Positions 25,506 through 35,347 are shown, counted from the stretch's first letter. The stretch: 64,000 nucleotides of DNA from an uncultured SAR86 cluster bacterium (GCA_902606175.1 CACLEZ010000007.1:28012-92011), one strand, 5' to 3'. Notes: generated by a model not told the origin, from the letters alone. Numbers and translations: made by a program.

Positions 25506-26769
25506 CTTTAACTGCCTTATTTACTTGAAAACCCATGTAAGAAATAAAAAGGGCAAAAGGTAAAGCAGCCCAAGTGACTGACAGGACAGCTATTCCAGTT
25601 CCAACTAAACCTCTTACAAACCAACCTCCAATGACATCACCTGATCTTGCAAGAAAAGTATCTATAAAAACGGTTGATTTGTATCTATCTTGTTGCTTTA
25701 ACTTTGTATAAATAGACTCTCTAGTAGGCTTATTAAGTCCGTATTCAAATATTCTCAGGCTTATCACAACTATCATAACTGTAGTGATTGTTGGATAAAA
25801 AGCATAGGCCATGAAAGCAATAGCAAAAAGAACTCCGTATATAGATAACACAGTCAAAGAACCTACTCTGCGTAAGATATAGGAAGCAAGGAAGAGCTGC
25901 ATTAACAGGGTTAATGGGGTAACAATTTGCTCTATTCTTGCAAAAAAACCTGTCCTTTCGCATGGATCTTGCGACCATTCCTGAACAATGCCAAGAGAAA
26001 TCATCCAAGAAGTTGTCATTAGCATAGTAAATAGTATTACATAAAGACCGATATTTCTTATCGCAGGATCTTTGATGATATTTTGAATTGCCTCGAAGCT
26101 AGATCCGCCTAGCTCTTGAGAAGAATTTTCATGATCTACTATTCTTGGCTTGAATGTTCTAGAAAAATATATTGCGAAAAGAAGTGAAAAAATTGAAAAA
26201 ATTATCAGGCTCATAGGCCCCAAATCAGAAATAGATGTATTGCCACATATTTCGGTAGAAAAATATCTAGCAACAGTAGAACCAAAGAAAGCCCCTAATG
26301 AACCCCCTGCGCTGATGATACCAAAGAATTTTTTAGAGTCTGTATGAGAAAAGAAATTAATCATAGTTACCCAGAAAATAGATACAACGAAAAATGAGTA
26401 TACGTTAGCCCAAATATAGAAAGCTCTGCCGGTCCAAATACGTCCTTCATCTCCTGCAAATGTCCACAGTATTAAAAACAGAATTAAATTTATAATGAAG
26501 AATGAATAGATATAAAGAATTAACCGATTTTGATTGATTCTAGAAACTAGCCAGGAATATATGGGATTTATAATCAGCATAGCCAACATAACACCCATCA
26601 AGAGCCAGGGAAGATTATAAATTCCGCCTTGAACAGCTAGTTCATTTCTAACTGGTCTTAATGCATACCATGAAGCCAAAACGAAGAAGAAAAATAAGAA
26701 AGCTCTTAGCAAAATTATTTTTTCATTTTTCTCTATTCGTGGTAAAAAACTTATCAAATTTCTTTCCAT
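25498..26769 (-). CDS. MFS / Npt1-Npt2 nucleotide-transporter-like membrane protein
   Basis: The 423-residue polytopic protein has about 12 hydrophobic helices. The first helix ends SWYALRPVRNELAVQGG, the LRPVR-E signature of Npt1/Npt2-like carriers. Later SKKFFGIISAGGSLGAFFGS and the C-terminal KPTRESIYTKLKQQDRYKSTVFIDT region also fit that family. Whether it carries nucleotides or something else in free-living bacteria is unsettled. It is first in the reverse operon with the Rieske ferredoxin. Confidence 0.75.
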   Translation of the reverse strand: MERNLISFLPRIEKNEKIILLRAFLFFFFVLASWYALRPVRNELAVQGGIYNLPWLLMGVMLAMLIINPIYSWLVSRINQNRLILYIYSFFIINLILFLILWTFAGDEGRIWTGRAFYIWANVYSFFVVSIFWVTMINFFSHTDSKKFFGIISAGGSLGAFFGSTVARYFSTEICGNTSISDLGPMSLIIFSIFSLLFAIYFSRTFKPRIVDHENSSQELGGSSFEAIQNIIKDPAIRNIGLYVILFTMLMTTSWMISLGIVQEWSQDPCERTGFFARIEQIVTPLTLLMQLFLASYILRRVGSLTVLSIYGVLFAIAFMAYAFYPTITTVMIVVISLRIFEYGLNKPTRESIYTKLKQQDRYKSTVFIDTFLARSGDVIGGWFVRGLVGTGIAVLSVTWAALPFALFISYMGFQVNKAVKDE

Positions 26770-26833
26770 ATTGTCATTATATTGTCGAAATTCTTAACTA
26801 CCATATAACTAAATTTATTTTTATACTAAATTT

Positions 26834-27544
26834 ATGGATGCGCAGCCTTTTGAGATTTTTGGGAATTCTCACTTAGTTACATTACTACTGATATTAGCTG
26901 CAGCCTTCTTATTTCCACTGTTTATAAAAAATAGTGATCTAAGTAATAAAGTTTTGATTGCTAAAGTCTTAGGATTCTCTGTTATTACTCTGGAATTAAC
27001 TAAACCTTTTATTTGGCACTATTGGATGGATTTTCCCTGGATCAAGTTGATACCTATTCATATGTGCAATTTATCTACACTGTTTATTGGGATATTTTTA
27101 CTCACGGAAAAAAGAATATTTTTTGAGGTATCTTTTTTTTGGGGTATCGGAGGTGGAATTAATGCATTAATTACCCCTGATATTCCTAAAACTTTTCCAG
27201 ATCCACAATTTATATTATTTTTTATAGGCCATGGGCTTTTAATAATTGCCATAGCCTATGCCTGCATAGCTTTAAAAAATCGACCGACCCTTAGCTCTGT
27301 AAGAAATGGGATTTATGTATCCTTATCGATTCTACCAATCATATATATCGTTAATATGATTTTAGGACCCCCAGCGAATTATTGGTATCTAGGCACAAAA
27401 CCGATTGGTGAAAGTATTTTAGACTTTTTTCCAGAACCCCCTTTGCATATACCGCTGTTGATTTTTATAGGAGCAATACTATTTTTTATAATCTACTCAC
27501 CCTATTGGATATACGATAGATTTAAGAAGAAAGATGTTGGATGA
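26834..27544 (+). CDS. TIGR02206/YwaF-family integral membrane protein
   Basis: The 236-residue protein has six to seven hydrophobic segments. The N-terminus FGNSHLVTLLLILAAA and the motif IPIHMCNLSTLFIGIFLL match the YwaF/TIGR02206 family, whose function is not established. It overlaps the convergent VOC-like gene by 23 bp and is divergent from the nucleotide-carrier-like gene. Confidence 0.7.
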   Translation: MDAQPFEIFGNSHLVTLLLILAAAFLFPLFIKNSDLSNKVLIAKVLGFSVITLELTKPFIWHYWMDFPWIKLIPIHMCNLSTLFIGIFLLTEKRIFFEVSFFWGIGGGINALITPDIPKTFPDPQFILFFIGHGLLIIAIAYACIALKNRPTLSSVRNGIYVSLSILPIIYIVNMILGPPANYWYLGTKPIGESILDFFPEPPLHIPLLIFIGAILFFIIYSPYWIYDRFKKKDVG

Positions 27545-28367
27545 GTAAAGTTGGTATGTTGTAGACATTTGATTTTACAGTCGCAACCAAAGTATTTGGT
27601 TTTCTACCTTCCTTTACAGGTGTAATTTCGAATCCTTCATTTAAAAGTCTTGAATGAGTTTTTTTGATATCTTCCACATCCCATGCAAGACCCCATAATT
27701 TGTCCTCTATTTTATTTTCATCCTTTTTCGCTATGACTTCTATTGTGGTTTTGTTAAGTCTAAAAAATAGCATTCTACCGCCCCATTTTTCTACTGTCTG
27801 ATCCAATGCAAGTCTTATTCCGTAAGTATCCTGATAAACGTCTATAAAACCATCTGGATCATTTGTATTTATAACAACATGATCCAGTTTATTTACGGAT
27901 GTATCAGAGAATTTATTTGGCAAGGGTAAATTTCCTTCGGTGTGTTGTATTAAAAAAGCAAACAAACCGCGTGTGAGGTCACTTGGAAGGAACAAGCTTT
28001 TCCATCTTCGTACTTCACCATTATCAAAATCCATTCCCTCTCCGTTTGAGATAGTTGAAGGTTTAAAATCTTTATTTAGGATTTGATTCTCGCAATCTTG
28101 AATATTATCTGTACCAAGCACTATGCCAGTTAATCCTTCACCCTTTTCTTCTATAGACTGTTTTACAAGTGTTGCGCCTATTCCCTCCCCTTTGGCCGCT
28201 AAGATCTCAAAGTATGTATTACTAAAATTATAGATAGCATTTATGGTTCCAAGCTCGGAGTGTTCGCCTCTCCAAACAGGTTCCGAGCCAAAAAATTTAG
28301 TAAAATTATCTTCAGCTATTGCAATGTCTTTGACAGAGACTATTAAATGGTCGAGTCTATTGATCAC
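27522..28367 (-). CDS. Glyoxalase-like (VOC) domain protein
   Basis: The 281-residue protein starts INRLDHLIVSVKDIAIAEDNFTKFFG and has a second module at VNKLDHVVINTNDPDGFIDVYQDTYGIRLALD, so it is a tandem VOC protein. The LDHL/LDHV histidines are in the metal-ligand position. The length fits two-domain VOC proteins, such as extradiol-type or uncharacterised glyoxalase-like_dom proteins. The small membrane protein gene upstream overlaps its start by 11 bp. Confidence 0.78.
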   Translation of the reverse strand: MINRLDHLIVSVKDIAIAEDNFTKFFGSEPVWRGEHSELGTINAIYNFSNTYFEILAAKGEGIGATLVKQSIEEKGEGLTGIVLGTDNIQDCENQILNKDFKPSTISNGEGMDFDNGEVRRWKSLFLPSDLTRGLFAFLIQHTEGNLPLPNKFSDTSVNKLDHVVINTNDPDGFIDVYQDTYGIRLALDQTVEKWGGRMLFFRLNKTTIEVIAKKDENKIEDKLWGLAWDVEDIKKTHSRLLNEGFEITPVKEGRKPNTLVATVKSNVYNIPTLLIQHLSS

Positions 28368-28635
28368 TTTTTTTCCTCAAGAATTTATTTTTAACATATA
28401 TAAAGAACACCTTAATTTTAGCAACAATTTCAGGTCCAGCCAGATAAATACCCAGAATGACAAATATCCAGCTAATTAAATAAACTAAAGATGGATAGAT
28501 TATTCTTTCAAGAGCAGACAGACTAGAATCTGCTGCAAGTTTTACCATCAACCCGTAGCAAAGATAATTTAGAATTAAAAAGATTATTCCCACAAAACGT
28601 TTTAATAAAGAAAAAATAAGTGCAGGATTTTTCAT
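28357..28635 (-). CDS. Small two-helix membrane protein, unknown
   Basis: The 92-residue protein has two likely transmembrane helices (FVGIIFLILNYLCYGLMV and LVYLISWIFVILGIYLAGP) and a basic tail (KNKFLRKKSDQ). I do not recognise the family. Overlap of 11 bp with the VOC gene suggests translational coupling. Confidence 0.6.
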   Translation of the reverse strand: MKNPALIFSLLKRFVGIIFLILNYLCYGLMVKLAADSSLSALERIIYPSLVYLISWIFVILGIYLAGPEIVAKIKVFFIYVKNKFLRKKSDQ

Positions 28636-28693
28636 GATTTATACATTCTCAAATATTTATTCACAAGACAGGATATTTGAGTAATATTACGTC

Positions 28694-30784
28694 ATGTTTA
28701 AGAAGTACGTACCTTTTCTTTTGCTTTTTATTTTTAGTTGTACAAATAAGGATAATTCCATGAACCCTTTTCTAAATGAATATGAAACCCCTTTTAAGAT
28801 TCCTCCTTTTGAGGCCATTGAGTTTAATCACTACCAACCAGCTTTTGATCAGGGTATGAAGGAGCACCTCGAAGAAATAGACACTATAGCTACTAACATT
28901 GAGGAACCCTCGTTTGAAAATACTATTGAAGCATTAGAGAGGTCAGGTAAAACATTAGATAAAGTGAGTAATGTCTTTTTTAATCTTCTGGGATCTAATA
29001 CTAATGATGATATGGATTCTCTTGCCATGAGCATAAGTCCAAGATTATCTTCCCACAATGATTCAATTCTATTAAATAAAAAACTTTTCGAAAGAATTGA
29101 AGAGATTCATCAAAACAGACAAACTCTTAGTCTCTCTGTGGAACAAAATAGATTACTAGAAGAGACTTATAAAAGATTCATTAGATCAGGCGCAAATCTG
29201 GATCAAAATTCGATGGACAGGTTAACTAAAATTAACAGCTCTTTATCATCTTTATCTGTTCAATTTGACCAAAATGTTCTTAAAGAAACAAACTCCTTCA
29301 GCATGGTTATTGATAACGAAGATGATTTAGATGGCCTACCTGAAGAGGAAATAAGACAAGCTGCTCTTTTAGCTGAATCTGAAGGTCAGAATGGAAAATG
29401 GGTTTTCAAACCTACTCGGGTGAGTATGTATCCTTTCTTAACCTATTCAACTCAAAGAGATCTTAGAGAAGAACTTTACAATTCTTATATACGACGCGGA
29501 GACAATGATAATGAATTTGATAATAAAAAAATAATTTCTGAAATGATTGCACTACGCCAAGAAAAAGCTTCAATGCTTGGTTTTGATAATCATGCTGACT
29601 ATGTCTTAGACAATAGCATGGCAAAAACTCCCGAAAATGTTAACAAACTTCTTCAAACAGTTTGGGAACCTGGTATCGAAAAAGCTAAAGGGGAAGTTCA
29701 GTCAATGCAGGAATTAATCTCTGAAGAAGGAGCAAATTTTAAATTAGCGGCGTGGGATTGGTGGCACTATTCAGAAAAATTAAGGCAAGAGCAATTTGAC
29801 TTTAAAGAAGAAGAAGTCAAGCCATTCTTCAGTGAAGAAAAGGTTTTAGAGGGAGCTTTTGATGTTGCTAATAAATTATTTGATATAACTTTTACCGAAA
29901 GAAATGATTTACCAAAATACCGCGATAATATTCGTTCTTTTGTTGTAGAGGACTCTGATAATAAAGTTATTGGTATCTTTTATACAGACTTTACACTCAG
30001 ACCAAATAAGGGGGGCGGTGCATGGATGAGTACTTTTAGAAGTCAAAGTAAGTTCGACGGGGATGTCATACCCATCGTTATCAATGTATGTAATTTTCCT
30101 CCAGAAAATGCTGATGGTATTTCTCTTCTATCCTTCGAACAAGTCGAGACCTTATTTCATGAATTTGGTCATGGGCTACATGGCCTACTATCAAATGCTC
30201 AATATCCAAGCCTATCTGGAACTTCCGTAACCAGAGACTATGTGGAATTCCCGTCACAAATGATGGAAAATTGGGCAAGAGAACCAGAAGTTATTAAAAC
30301 TTTTGCAAAACACTATCAAACAGGTGAGGTTATTTCTGATGAATTGCTAGATAAGATATCCGCTGCTGGTACATTCAATGAAGGTTTTGCAACAACTGAA
30401 TATGTAGCTGCGGCTCATTTAGACATGGCTTACCATACAGATAAAAATACAATCACGGATATAGATAAATTTGAAGACCAGGCTCTAGAGGATCTTGGTT
30501 TAATAACCGAAATAGAAGCGCGATATAGAAGCACTTATTTTGGTCATATATTCGCTGGTGGATATTCATCGGGATATTACAGTTACTTATGGACAGAGGT
30601 ACTCGAAGCTGACGCTTTTGAAGCTTTTAAAGACAAAGGACTATTTGATAAAGAAACTGCTGATAAACTTAAAAAGTACGTCTATTCAGCTGGTAATACA
30701 GATGATCTGATGACTCAGTATGTGAGGTTTAGAGGTAAGGAACCTGAGATAGAACCTCTTCTTAAAAAAAGAGGATTGAATTAA
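28694..30784 (+). CDS. M3-family zinc metallopeptidase, predicted lipoprotein
   Basis: The 696-residue protein is a peptidyl-dipeptidase/oligopeptidase A type enzyme. It has a zinc motif HEFGH in ETLFHEFGHGLHGLL (about residue 490), third ligand Glu in YVEFPSQMMENW, and a C-terminal FGHIFAGGYSSGYYSYLW signature. Unlike cytosolic OpdA it has a lipoprotein signal (FLLLFIFSC, Cys16), like periplasmic or outer-membrane-anchored Dcp-type peptidases. It would digest imported oligopeptides. Confidence 0.92.
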   Translation: MFKKYVPFLLLFIFSCTNKDNSMNPFLNEYETPFKIPPFEAIEFNHYQPAFDQGMKEHLEEIDTIATNIEEPSFENTIEALERSGKTLDKVSNVFFNLLGSNTNDDMDSLAMSISPRLSSHNDSILLNKKLFERIEEIHQNRQTLSLSVEQNRLLEETYKRFIRSGANLDQNSMDRLTKINSSLSSLSVQFDQNVLKETNSFSMVIDNEDDLDGLPEEEIRQAALLAESEGQNGKWVFKPTRVSMYPFLTYSTQRDLREELYNSYIRRGDNDNEFDNKKIISEMIALRQEKASMLGFDNHADYVLDNSMAKTPENVNKLLQTVWEPGIEKAKGEVQSMQELISEEGANFKLAAWDWWHYSEKLRQEQFDFKEEEVKPFFSEEKVLEGAFDVANKLFDITFTERNDLPKYRDNIRSFVVEDSDNKVIGIFYTDFTLRPNKGGGAWMSTFRSQSKFDGDVIPIVINVCNFPPENADGISLLSFEQVETLFHEFGHGLHGLLSNAQYPSLSGTSVTRDYVEFPSQMMENWAREPEVIKTFAKHYQTGEVISDELLDKISAAGTFNEGFATTEYVAAAHLDMAYHTDKNTITDIDKFEDQALEDLGLITEIEARYRSTYFGHIFAGGYSSGYYSYLWTEVLEADAFEAFKDKGLFDKETADKLKKYVYSAGNTDDLMTQYVRFRGKEPEIEPLLKKRGLN

Positions 30785-30786
30785 TC

Positions 30787-31662
30787 TTGGATGATCCTAT
30801 CCACCTGCCCTTTAAGAATGGAAAAGGTGGGGTTGATATTGGTTTAAGGCCGATTGATGAGAGTTCTTGGTTAGAAATAGATCATCTTTTTTCAGAGGAA
30901 ATTGCCCTTAAAGAAAAATTATATCTAGAAAAGAAAGATCAGGTTTTAGTAACTTCTCCAAATTCGCAAGATATTCAAAAGGAGGTTTTAAATCTTGTAT
31001 TAGGACATCTAAAGAATCATCATAATGATTCGTATGAACTAAAGACGGATACCATCGAATCAAAAAGAAATAACCATCTATATTATTTTGATGATTTTCA
31101 AGATCCTTTAGAATTGGCATCACTTCTTGTTCAAGAAGATCTGATCATCATGAAACCAAAAGAAAATATCTTTTATCTTGATGCAGCTTCACTTTGCGCT
31201 CCAACAAGATGGTCATTGAAAGAAAAGTTTCAACAATCACTTTCTGAACTTCATCAATCTGTTCCTGGTTATAAAGATAAAATAGATTCAAGGGTTAACA
31301 CCATATTTACCAACCTGCCAGATCAGAAAATATTTGAAAGATACAACTGGTCAATATTTGATAGTCCTGAACTTTTTCAACCTATTAGTAATAAGAGCTT
31401 AGTAGAAATTAAAAATACTAGACCTGAAGAATTATTCATTAGAGTAGAAAGGCAGACGATTAGAAGGTTGCATTGCTCAAAAGCCATCTTGTTCGCGGTA
31501 AGAGTTCATGTAAATCCCATAACAGCCATAATAAGTAATAAAAAAGCTATTTTTGATCTTATTCAAGCAATACAAAATCTTGAAGAAAATATGAAAACTT
31601 ACAAAGTTATCAAACCATTTGAAGAGAATCTAATAAATTGGCTAAAATCAAAAAATGAATGA
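30787..31662 (+). CDS. DUF3445, haem-dependent oxidative N-demethylase-like protein
   Basis: The 291-residue protein has the DUF3445/HODM alpha-like features: an N-terminal IGLRPIDESSWLEIDH, SLCAPTRWSLKEKFQQSLSELHQSVPGY (conserved family core), and FIRVERQTIRRLHCSKAILFAVRVHV near the end. Characterised members bind haem in a PAS-like fold and demethylate dimethylamine. The start is TTG, 2 bp after the peptidase gene. The next gene overlaps by 8 bp. Partner HODM subunits are not seen in the window. Confidence 0.82.
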   Translation: MDDPIHLPFKNGKGGVDIGLRPIDESSWLEIDHLFSEEIALKEKLYLEKKDQVLVTSPNSQDIQKEVLNLVLGHLKNHHNDSYELKTDTIESKRNNHLYYFDDFQDPLELASLLVQEDLIIMKPKENIFYLDAASLCAPTRWSLKEKFQQSLSELHQSVPGYKDKIDSRVNTIFTNLPDQKIFERYNWSIFDSPELFQPISNKSLVEIKNTRPEELFIRVERQTIRRLHCSKAILFAVRVHVNPITAIISNKKAIFDLIQAIQNLEENMKTYKVIKPFEENLINWLKSKNE

Positions 31663-33295
31663 CTGGTGGAAAAAGGCAATAATCTATCAAATTTATCCTA
31701 GGTCGTATTTAGATACATCTAATAATGGGGTTGGTGATCTCAAAGGCATTACAAAAAAAATAAACTATATCTCAAGCCTAGGTGTTGATGCTGTCTGGCT
31801 ATCTCCTTTTTTTATGTCACCTATGAAGGATATGGGATATGACGTCAGTAATTATGTAGAAATAGACCCATTGTTTGGACATATGGATAACTTTGATGAA
31901 TTAATTGAAGAGGCACATAAAAAAAATATAAGAGTTATCATTGATCAGGTTCTGTCACATAGCTCAGACAGGCATGAAGCTTTTATCGAAAGTAAAAGTA
32001 GTAAATCTTCAAGAAAATCAGATTGGTATGTATGGGCTGATGCCAATGAAGATGGATCTCCACCTAATAATTGGTTATCTGTCTTTGGTGGTTCAGCATG
32101 GGAATGGGAGCCCCTTAGAGGACAATACTATCTTCATAACTTCCTGCCTAGCCAACCTGACTTTAATTTTCATAATGAAGAGGTTCAAGATTTCTTACTA
32201 GGAGAAGTTGAATTTTGGCTCAAAAAAGGGGTAGATGGTTTTAGGCTAGATACAGTCAATTATTACTTTCATGATCAGGAATTGAGGGATAATCCAAAAA
32301 GTCCAATACCTTTCAAGAAGCCTCCAATAAATCCTTACTATATGCAAAATCAATTGTTTGCTATTAATCAAGATGAGAACTTAGTATTTTTAAATAAATT
32401 TAGAAATTTATTAAATTGTTATCCAGAAACAACTTCAATTGGTGAAATTGGGGATTCACATAGAGCGATTAAATTAATGAAGGAATATACCAAAGGTTCA
32501 AGGATTCATATGGCCTATAGTTTTAAGCTTCTTGGTAAAGAATTTTCAGCTCCTTTTTTTAGAGAAACCATCAAGGAATTTTATAATGAGGGTAATGATA
32601 GCTGGCCTTGTTGGAGTTTTTCAAATCATGACGTCACAAGACATCTTTCAAGATGGGATAAAAATGAAAGTGATAGTTTTGCAAAATTAAGTTGTGCCCT
32701 ACTCCTTTCACTACCGGGTACTCCATGTTTATATCAGGGTGAGGAAATTGGTCAGGTAGAGACAGAACTAGAATTTGATGAATTAACTGATCCTCCAGGC
32801 ATCAGATTTTGGCCGAAAAATAAAGGAAGAGATGGCTGCAGAACACCTATGACTTGGGACCATCAAAAGATCAATGCCGGTTTTAGTAGTAAAACTCCAT
32901 GGTTACCGGTGAAGGAGAAACAGATCAATAGATCAGTAAATCTGCAAGAAGATGAACCGAATTCGATCTTAAATTTTTATAAACAATTTATTCTTTTCCG
33001 AAAGTCCAATCCAGCTTTATCAGCAGGAAAGCATATTTTCTTGAATGAACACAAGGATTTACTAGTATTCAATAGAGAGATTCAACATCTAAAAACACTT
33101 TGTATATTTAATTTGAGTGAGAATGCTTACGTCATTGATATAGGTGGTCTAAGTATGGATAGTAATATTTCATCGAATATAAATATCAAAGATGATCAAA
33201 TAGAGATTAATGAATATGGTTTAATTATAATTTCAGATATACAGAACAATATAGATGACTTAGATAATATTTTAGAATTTAAGAAAATTCTATAA
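31655..33295 (+). CDS. GH13 alpha-glucosidase (oligo-1,6-glucosidase type)
   Basis: The 546-residue cytoplasmic enzyme starts WWKKAIIYQIYPRSYLDTSNNGVGDLKGI, the standard GH13_23/31 start. Catalytic residues are Asp in DGFRLDTVNYYF (nucleophile), Glu in TTSIGEIGDSH (acid/base) and Asp in WSFSNHDVTRH. It would release glucose from alpha-linked oligosaccharides, possibly sucrose or trehalose derivatives. It has no signal peptide. A GPH-type sugar transporter lies far away in the window. Confidence 0.9.
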   Translation: MNDWWKKAIIYQIYPRSYLDTSNNGVGDLKGITKKINYISSLGVDAVWLSPFFMSPMKDMGYDVSNYVEIDPLFGHMDNFDELIEEAHKKNIRVIIDQVLSHSSDRHEAFIESKSSKSSRKSDWYVWADANEDGSPPNNWLSVFGGSAWEWEPLRGQYYLHNFLPSQPDFNFHNEEVQDFLLGEVEFWLKKGVDGFRLDTVNYYFHDQELRDNPKSPIPFKKPPINPYYMQNQLFAINQDENLVFLNKFRNLLNCYPETTSIGEIGDSHRAIKLMKEYTKGSRIHMAYSFKLLGKEFSAPFFRETIKEFYNEGNDSWPCWSFSNHDVTRHLSRWDKNESDSFAKLSCALLLSLPGTPCLYQGEEIGQVETELEFDELTDPPGIRFWPKNKGRDGCRTPMTWDHQKINAGFSSKTPWLPVKEKQINRSVNLQEDEPNSILNFYKQFILFRKSNPALSAGKHIFLNEHKDLLVFNREIQHLKTLCIFNLSENAYVIDIGGLSMDSNISSNINIKDDQIEINEYGLIIISDIQNNIDDLDNILEFKKIL

Positions 33296-33326
33296 CTTAT
33301 TGTTTTTAAATAAAAAAAGGGAAGAA

Positions 33327-34454
33327 ATGAATATAAAGGGAACATGTGAAGATAAATTTTTAAAAGTAAAAGAATTGTTTGATGAATTGCATGATACGGA
33401 TAGAGAAATAGGATCTTCTTTTGCAGTTTATAAAGATGGAGATCCAATAGTTGATATATGGGGAGGTTTCTCAAGCAAAGAGAAAACAAAGGAATGGGAA
33501 CAAAATACCTTAGCTAACGTATGGTCAACCACCAAAGGTGTAGCTGCCATAACGCTAGCTCATGCGTATGAAAATGATTTAATAGATTACGAAGAGAAAG
33601 TATGTGAATACTGGCCTGAGTTTGGTTGCAACGGAAAGGAGGAAATTACTGTAGGTATGCTTCTATCCCATCAAGCCGGTATTTGTGGTTCCATGGCAAC
33701 AAAAGCCGAAGACTATTACGACCAAAAAATAATGGCTAATGAACTTGCTCTAATGAAACCAATTTGGGAGCCAGGAACAGCTTCAGGATATCATTCCATG
33801 ACTTACGGATGGCTAACCTCTGAATTAATTTTAAGAGTCTCTGGAAAATCTTTAGGTAATTATTTTAGAAGTGAGATAGGTGATCCAAATAATATAGATT
33901 TTTATATCGGTCTACCTGAAGCAGAGGAATATAGAGTTGCTGAAATGGTTCCATTCGCAAAGGAGAGTAATGAAGCAAATAATCATCCGAATGAAGCTCA
34001 AATTGCATCTGGAAGAGGTCCTAACCTGCTTAAACATCAAAATACAAGAGAATGGAGATCTGCGGAAATACCATCGGCCAATGGTCAGGGTTGCGCTTCA
34101 GGTATTGCTAAACTTTATAGCCTAGTTGTTACTGATGAAGAATCAAAAAAAATTCTTAAAGATTCAACAATTGATACCATGACAAAGGAAAGAATAACCA
34201 ATAGAGATTTAGTTTTAGATGTTGTTACAAGATGGGGTTCAGGATTTATTATGAATATGCATAAAGTAATATACGGTCCAGAGGAAAGCTCTTTTGGCCA
34301 TTCCGGATGGGGGGGTTCGTGTGGATTTGGAGATCCTATTAACAAAATTGGTATTTCTTATGTCATGAATAACATGAAAAATAATTTTGCAGCCGATGGA
34401 AGATCATTAGAACTCATAAACGAAACATACAGATGTTTAAAGGGAGAAAATTAG
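33327..34454 (+). CDS. Serine hydrolase of the beta-lactamase class C / EstB fold
   Basis: Start set at ATG 33327 behind GGGAAG, dropping nine residues from the track; 375 residues. Active-site motif SxxK is STTKG, the Tyr motif is GYHSMTYGW, and the third motif is GHSGWGGS. No signal peptide is visible, so an intracellular esterase or peptidase is more likely than a beta-lactamase. The SDR that follows starts 1 bp after the stop, so they are probably one transcript. Confidence 0.87.
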   Translation: MNIKGTCEDKFLKVKELFDELHDTDREIGSSFAVYKDGDPIVDIWGGFSSKEKTKEWEQNTLANVWSTTKGVAAITLAHAYENDLIDYEEKVCEYWPEFGCNGKEEITVGMLLSHQAGICGSMATKAEDYYDQKIMANELALMKPIWEPGTASGYHSMTYGWLTSELILRVSGKSLGNYFRSEIGDPNNIDFYIGLPEAEEYRVAEMVPFAKESNEANNHPNEAQIASGRGPNLLKHQNTREWRSAEIPSANGQGCASGIAKLYSLVVTDEESKKILKDSTIDTMTKERITNRDLVLDVVTRWGSGFIMNMHKVIYGPEESSFGHSGWGGSCGFGDPINKIGISYVMNNMKNNFAADGRSLELINETYRCLKGEN

Positions 34455-34455
34455 T

Positions 34456-35253
34456 ATGGCCCGACTAGAGAATAAAGTAGCACTTATTACAGGTGGAACC
34501 AGTGGTATTGGAGCAGAGACAGCTAGATTATTTATTAAAGAAGGTGCACAAGTTGTTATTTCAGGCAGGTCTGAAGAAAAAGGATCTAAATTAGCAGAAG
34601 AATTGGGTGAAAATGCCTCTTATTGCTTATCAGACATAACAAAAGAAGAAGATATAAAAAAGGCAATTTCTTTCACAACTGATAAATTAAGCAAGTTGGA
34701 TATTCTTTTTAATAATGCCGGTGGGCCAGTTGGAGCAGGTCTTGAGAATGTGACTCAAAAGGATATTGATTATGGGGTTCATTTACTTCTTGCTAGTGTC
34801 ATTCTTGGTACCAGATATGCCATTGGTCCTATGAGAGAGAATGGTGGAGGTTGTATTATCAATAATTCAAGTATTGCAGGAATTAGATATAGACAAGGGG
34901 ATCCGCTATATTCTGCTTTAAAAGCAGGTGTTACTCATTTCACAAAAATGTCTGGAGTCGAACTTGGGAAAGATAATATAAGAGTAAATGCGATATCACC
35001 TGGAGCTATTGCGACTCCAATATTCTGGGGAGGCTCAGGAGTATCTAATACACTCAGCGCTGAAGAGAATGAAAGAAAATTAAAAAAACTCGAAGGCAAC
35101 CTAGCTCAAGCAGTACCATTGAAAAGATCAGGTCTAGCATCAGATATAGCGGAAGCTGCACTCTATTTGGCTAGTGATGCAGGAAGTTTCGTTAGTTGCC
35201 AAGATATCGTAGTTGATGGCGGTAGAACAGCTATGTTCAATGAGAATTCTTAA
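34456..35253 (+). CDS. Short-chain dehydrogenase/reductase (SDR)
   Basis: The 265-residue SDR has TGGTSGIGAET, NNAGGPVGAG, the catalytic SSIAG serine and YSALKAG, and ends FVSCQDIVVDGGRTA. Its closest class features are SDR dehydrogenases acting on secondary alcohols. It is immediately downstream of the esterase-like serine hydrolase: the hydrolase could free an alcohol that this enzyme then oxidises (inference). Confidence 0.86.
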   Translation: MARLENKVALITGGTSGIGAETARLFIKEGAQVVISGRSEEKGSKLAEELGENASYCLSDITKEEDIKKAISFTTDKLSKLDILFNNAGGPVGAGLENVTQKDIDYGVHLLLASVILGTRYAIGPMRENGGGCIINNSSIAGIRYRQGDPLYSALKAGVTHFTKMSGVELGKDNIRVNAISPGAIATPIFWGGSGVSNTLSAEENERKLKKLEGNLAQAVPLKRSGLASDIAEAALYLASDAGSFVSCQDIVVDGGRTAMFNENS

Positions 35254-35331
35254 TTTAAAAAAAAGTGGACCCAAAATAAAGACTATATCCTGGGAAGGGA
35301 TGGGTGAAATCTAGAAAATGAGCCCACTCAA

Positions 35332-35347
35332 GTTACATCCATGTAAC
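35332..35347. repeat. Palindrome GTTACAT-CC-ATGTAAC between convergent genes
   Basis: This is a perfect inverted repeat with 7 bp arms and a 2 bp centre, in the 161 bp gap between the SDR and the convergent winged-helix gene. No U-tract follows in either direction, so a classic terminator is unlikely. The rest of this gap shows nothing I can call. Confidence 0.3.

Noticed and set aside
33300-33326. TTG start for the beta-lactamase-fold protein
   Set aside because: The first nine residues overlap the GGGAAG ribosome site of the better ATG at 33327.
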